A stretch of DNA of 64,000 nt, taken from assembly GCA_021018815.1 (NCBI GenBank), contig JAITYX010000042.1, positions 3,053,001 through 3,117,000 of the forward strand, written 5' to 3'. A program made the translations under genes and the position numbers. The stretch is from Talinum fruticosum (taxonomy: Eukaryota; Streptophyta; Magnoliopsida; Caryophyllales; Talinaceae). Of the stretch, positions 59,363 to 64,000 are shown one piece after another. How positions within the stretch are numbered: position 1 is the first letter of the stretch; the number at the start of each line of letters is the position of its first letter. The notes under the pieces were generated by a model. It was not told the origin of the DNA and did not search any database. It saw only the letters and a list, made by a program, of their open reading frames with translations.

Positions 59363-62300
59363 AAATGTCAATTAACTAAACTGAGAACATTTTTATAAAT
59401 TATTACTAAAATTTAAATTACGCCTATATTATCGACATTCATTTGCATCAAAAAATCCAAATATGTAAATAATTTCAACGTAAACTATACATGCATGCAT
59501 AATGGAATTGATTGGGTAAACAAAGGAGTTTTATTTGGTCCACCACCTCCCTTTATAACGTCCTTAAGATAATTACAAAACTTAAAAAGTCTTTTCCACA
59601 CCAGAATTCTTAGGAGAAACTGAAAAAACTCACCAAACTAATTTTTTCAATCCTACATTAATTTATGTGGCTTATTTTATTATTTTTTTAACGTTTTGAA
59701 TTTGATTATTGTGAATAAAATACCTATAACGAAAGGTCGGATAATTAGCTCTAACTCATAACGAAAGGTTGAATATGCAAAGAAACATATTCTGTATTCA
59801 ACCTCCATAGCCTTTCCTAGATTAGGATCCTATCTAACACTTATTATACTTACAATTACACGAGCTCAACGCCTCTATATAACTTTAAGGGACAAGACAT
59901 GTACATATGTCGAGCCGCATATATGGATTACTATTATTCCACTACTGATAGTCTCTTATAAGACGGTCTCGTCCAAACAAACCGACGTATTTTTTACATC
60001 TAAATCCTAATCAACACCAATGTCTATCATAATTCATAAGTTATGACTCTTTCATGGTGTGTTGAGTAACCTAACTTTCTCAAAACAAACATATCGATAT
60101 AAAGACTTGACTCGACCCACTTTTTTATATGAAGTTCTCATAATATTTCCATGGAAATTGCCTAGCTAGGGTCCATTCTTTTTGCCATTTCTAAGCAAGT
60201 TGATAATCCTAGAAAATGTACAACTTAAATTTTACCTAATGCCCATATAGAGCCATGTGCTTTGGGGGCTAAAAAGAACAGCCCATGTTTCCTTATTTAA
60301 GAAAAAAAAATAGTAAAAGGAAAGAAAATTGCAAATATCCTCTATTAGTTAAACAGATCTCTCCTACATTGCTCCCACCTTTATGGAATATTATTTTCTC
60401 TTCATGTAAATTCTAATAAATGTATCATATCGTAATAATACTGAGTTCATAGATTCGGTACTCTAAAAGACCCTCTAACCCTCCTATTTCCCTCCCCCTT
60501 TTCATTTTGTTGACACCTGGCCCGTGACTACAAGTTTCCGGACTCACGATTTAACAACTTTCACAAAAACCCCCAAATAGATGAAAACATAAGAAAAAAT
60601 TGGTATTATCTTAAATGGTAAGTTTTATATTTTAATCAAATTTTAAATTATAATTGCAAAAAAATTATATTTAAAATTATATTGATGATTTTTTAATGGA
60701 AAATATAATCATGATTGTGATCTACTTAAAAGGAAACAACCCTATGAATTTTTAATTTTTAAGTTGGGGTTTATCTTTTTGGGCAAAAAATCACATTATC
60801 ACACATTCACACCCAATCTTTACTTACCAAAATTTGCCCTCTCTCATATATAAGACATGCCACACCTAAAAAATACCAATAAAAGATAAATTAATTTAAG
60901 AAAAGTCCAAAGCCGGTTCACCGGTCTAACCGAACCGCTCAACTTTTTAATCCCTCACGCAATCCCCTAAATTCCTCATGCTTTCTATCCTTTGTGAAAA
61001 GTCAACCTAACTTAAGCTTTAAATAATTAGAACCAAACAATGTGAAACGCTAATCTCTTGTCTTTTCCTTTTGGTTTTTTATTTTTAAATATAAGGATTT
61101 TTGTGTCAATAAAATAATTACCGAAGCTTATATATGGACACCGAATGAAAGAGCATTAATTTATTTTTTATTTTTTAATATTAAAAATAAATAAAAATTA
61201 AAACAATGTTAAAAGAAATATTTCACCGCCTTAACAAATCAAAAAACCCTTTTCAACATATTTTCCAATTATTATTGGTATAAGCTAATAGAAATATTAG
61301 ATTTTAATAAGCCAAAATATAAACAAAATTTGTCATACAATATTTAATGCATTGCATAAATCAATAACGTATGTAACAAAAGTAATAATTTCGCTTCTAT
61401 TCTATTATTTCATATTTTTAAAAAATAAAAAATATAATTTCATCATTCACCGAATACACTATAATAGAGAGACGCAAATCTTATAATCACGACACTTGAA
61501 TAAGGCGGATCGTTTTAAAAAGAATAGACAGCGTAGACTATTAATTATTATTCTATTATTTAATAAAGTCAATTTACACCCAAATTTTTTTACCTAAGTC
61601 AAATATCAAAGTCTACCATGAGCAAGGCATTACATTAGATATTAAAATTAATCCATATAAAAATTAGGTGATTAAAATCCGCATTTACGTTTCATAAGAA
61701 AAATTAAAATTAAATTATTAAAACAAAAACCGACGTACCCCACAACCGGTGTCGATGGCGGTCCGGACCGAGCCGTCCTTCAAATTGATGAGTTTTCCGA
61801 TTTGATCAATATAAGCGTCGGCACCGCCGGGGAACATGGTGCCTCCACCGGGGAAGGTGAACCGGTCTTCTTCGAACCGGACCCAATTCTGGCCGGCTTT
61901 CTCGACCGTCAGCCACTTATGCGGCACGTTTGCGTACCACACCATGTCCCGGCTCTCCGGCCATCGGAACGGCGTCGTGTACCCTTCCGGCGCGGGAATT
62001 CTGCACTTGAGCAATTCTCTCTCCTCCGGGCAGTGCCGTTCGCGGTAGACGAGGCGGTCCCGGGGAACTGGAGGGAGCGGTTGACGTCGTGGCAGGGGGT
62101 GTGCTCGGAGAGATCGGCGGCGCAGGGAGGGAAGTGGGGCATTCGCGTGGCCGAGGAGGGTGGGAGAGGGAGGAGGTGGTGGGGGTGGAAGTCGAGGGGG
62201 TTGTTGGAGGGACTGAGACAGGAAGAGAGGGGTTTGGGGAAGAGAGAGGACGGAGGGGAGGTGGAGGTGTGGCGGTAGGAGCCCAGAAGGTAGGAGAGAG

Positions 62301-62403
62301 AAGAGAGGGAGACTAAGGTGAAGAGGTAGTAGAGGTTTATTCTTTGCTTCATGAGTCTATGAGTGAAGAAGTGGGAGTAGGGTTGGGCTCCCCATATCGC
62401 CAT
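56852..62403 (-). CDS. PMT15: PMT15/PMT16-type putative methyltransferase (three frame breaks)
   Basis: Six minus-strand exons: 62403-61739, 58674-58465, 58303-58007, 57855-57463, 57288-57211, 57083-56852. The product is about 625 residues from the Met at 62403, or about 608 from the Met at 62352 ([11 protein letters not shown]); the longer form is nearer the ~630 of Arabidopsis relatives. A single N-terminal anchor ([19 protein letters not shown]) indicates a Golgi type II protein. DUF248 landmarks are [45 protein letters not shown], motif [27 protein letters not shown], and the second half [15 protein letters not shown]. The family includes pectin methyltransferases; this subgroup is not well characterised. 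Single missing bases are inferred at 62059-62065, 58660-58664 and 58238-58242. Intron 1 is 3.06 kb and holds a long (TA)n. It is separated from the QUA3-like paralogue only by CSN1. Confidence 0.92.
59309..59359. repeat. (TA)n microsatellite in PMT15-like intron 1
   Basis: About 25 TA units inside the largest intron of the gene. Confidence 0.95.
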
Positions 62404-64000
62404 TGGAGAGGGAGGAGAGAGAAAGTGGAGGAGGAAGGAGAAGACCAGAGACTTGGTTTGGATTTTGGAGGGTTTTTTTTATAAGGGTATGTTTGTCTTC
62501 GTCGCTTGTCTTAGAATGATGTCTTCTTGTTGATTTTTTTTTTTTTTTGGGGGGGAGGGGGGACAAAGAGTGTTATGTTGGACTACATGATTCTGATATT
62601 TTGATTTCAGATTTTTTATTTTTCAAAAAAATTTATTATCACATAAAGTTAAAAAATTTCGAAAATTAGGGATTGAATTATTATAGTAATTGAAGTCAAT
62701 GCGAGGATCGCAAAAAAATTAAATAGACAACATCAAATTCCAAGCAGATATTAATTTAGATATAAAACTTTCATTCAAGAAAATCCATTTAAATAACTAA
62801 TATTTATAACGTCGTTTTTTAAAAGGGGAGGAACCACACGTGGTATGTAATAACTTTTATTTACACTCTGTTTTAAAAAGAAATTGATGATCTTAGTGTA
62901 TTCACATTATTATTTTTTAACATCCGTAATGATTAATAACGTACGCAACAACGATGTATTGACAAAATTTAATCACCGAGGGCTAGACAGGATTGTCCCT
63001 AACTTTCCAACAATGCTTTCTATAACGAATCGACAAATAATATGAAGCCGCCTCCTACTTAATAATAAGAAAGCTTCATAATAATGTATTATCGATCGAA
63101 GACCGATTTTTTTTTCTTCCTTACTAGATACATATGACATGTTATATAGAGAGAGAAAGAAAAGGAAGACAGCACATCATAATGTCAATTTTATTAAGGA
63201 TTAGATAATTAAAAAAAATAAACATTTAAATTATTGCACATATATATGAAACAAATGAAATCCCATATCCATATATATACAATGACATTAATCCTACAAT
63301 ATCTGAGATTTATTTCCTTAATTTCATATTTTTATTAAATTTTTAATTTTAAATCCATATTTTTTATTTATATTTTTTGTGGAAATGATTTATTAATAAA
63401 GAAATGAGGGGGGCGCAAAGTATGACAAAGAGAAAGGGAAAGGGAAAATATTTTGATGGCGTTTTTCTCGTGAGAGTAATTACTATTAGGTGGTGTTTGG
63501 TGGAGTAATTTGGGGCTGGGGGTGTAATTTTTGTGTTCGCATTTATAATCACGCGTGTTGCCTAAAAAATAAATTATCAAAATTTGCAGTTTCAATTTTC
63601 AAACACTTTACCCTGTAAATTTTGAGAAAACTTTTTTTATTTATTGAATAACAGCTTTATTTTAAAATACTCCTTCCGTTTTAATTTATTTATTATTTTT
63701 TATCATTGGAGAATAGTCAAATAGAGTTAATTTTAAGGTAAATTAGTGAATGAAAGACCAAAAATATCTCTAGGATTTCACTGAAAATATAAAAATAGAG
63801 AAAAAAATTAAGAAAAGTAAAATTGATAAATTAGTCTTTAATATATTATTAAATTTATTAAAAGATAAATATTATGATATAAAAAAATTAGCTAGAACGA
63901 CAAATAATATAAACGGAATGAATATACAAATGTCAAAATATACCATAATTTTATATTTACATGCCTATGACTGTAGAGCCTCCAACTTTTTACATTAAAT
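62404..64000. other. Upstream region of the PMT15-like gene and AT-rich spacer
   Basis: The first ~150 bases are the probable 5' leader and promoter. A poly-T then poly-G tract lies at about 62535-62571. No further gene is supported to the window end. A Stowaway-like element is at 63670-63923. Confidence 0.5.
63670..63923. mobile_element. Stowaway-like MITE
   Basis: The left end CTCCTTCCGTTTTAATTTAT is preceded by TA. The right end reverse-complemented carries CATTCCGTTTATATTATTTG. Interior phrases such as aaattgataaattagtc resemble aaaattggtaaactagtcac in the element at 13425-13695. Confidence 0.6.

Noticed and set aside
61802..62278. A 158-codon plus-strand frame rich in Gly and Arg
   Set aside because: It is antisense to exon 1 of the PMT15-like gene.

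Overview
The window is nuclear DNA from a flowering plant, most likely a eudicot. The genes carry GT-AG introns, the families are plant-specific, and the AT-rich spacers hold MITE-like elements and a decayed plastid insertion. I cannot name the species. No prokaryotic features (operons, CRISPR arrays, origins) were seen.

Layout. (1) 1176-3607, plus strand: an intronless DYW-type PPR RNA-editing protein. (2) 5828-14242, minus: a 13-exon group III GSK3/shaggy-like kinase. (3) 17508-17839, plus: a weakly supported small secreted peptide. (4) 23091-28166, minus: a 9-exon class IV HD-Zip transcription factor (ANL2/HDG1/CD2 type). (5) 28.2-43.6 kb: a gene-poor spacer with MITE-like elements, LINE tails, an LTR-like remnant and a plastid rpl16 fragment. 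(6) 43604-49423, minus: a 7-exon QUA3-type pectin methyltransferase. (7) 50941-55881, minus: 6-exon COP9 signalosome subunit 1. (8) 56852-62403, minus: a 6-exon PMT15/PMT16-type methyltransferase.

The genes do not form a pathway. The two methyltransferases plausibly act on wall pectin in the Golgi, the HD-Zip IV factor belongs to the epidermis/cuticle regulators, and the kinase, CSN1 and PPR protein are signalling or housekeeping functions. The order matches, as I recall the loci, the combined content of two paralogous Arabidopsis segments (At3g61140-At3g61170 and At4g00720-At4g00750). The window therefore looks like an unfractionated version of that ancestral block.

The most important caution is sequence quality. 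Six of the seven protein loci show reading-frame breaks. I count 14, and each can be explained by one missing base, nearly all at short homopolymers. Their uniform sign and their presence in conserved genes point to uncorrected sequencing or assembly deletions rather than pseudogenes. The kinase gene has none. Coordinates below are those of the sequence as given. I found no convincing undescribed biological system; the best novelty candidates are the small secreted peptide and the exact 63-bp duplication across the HD-Zip stop codon.
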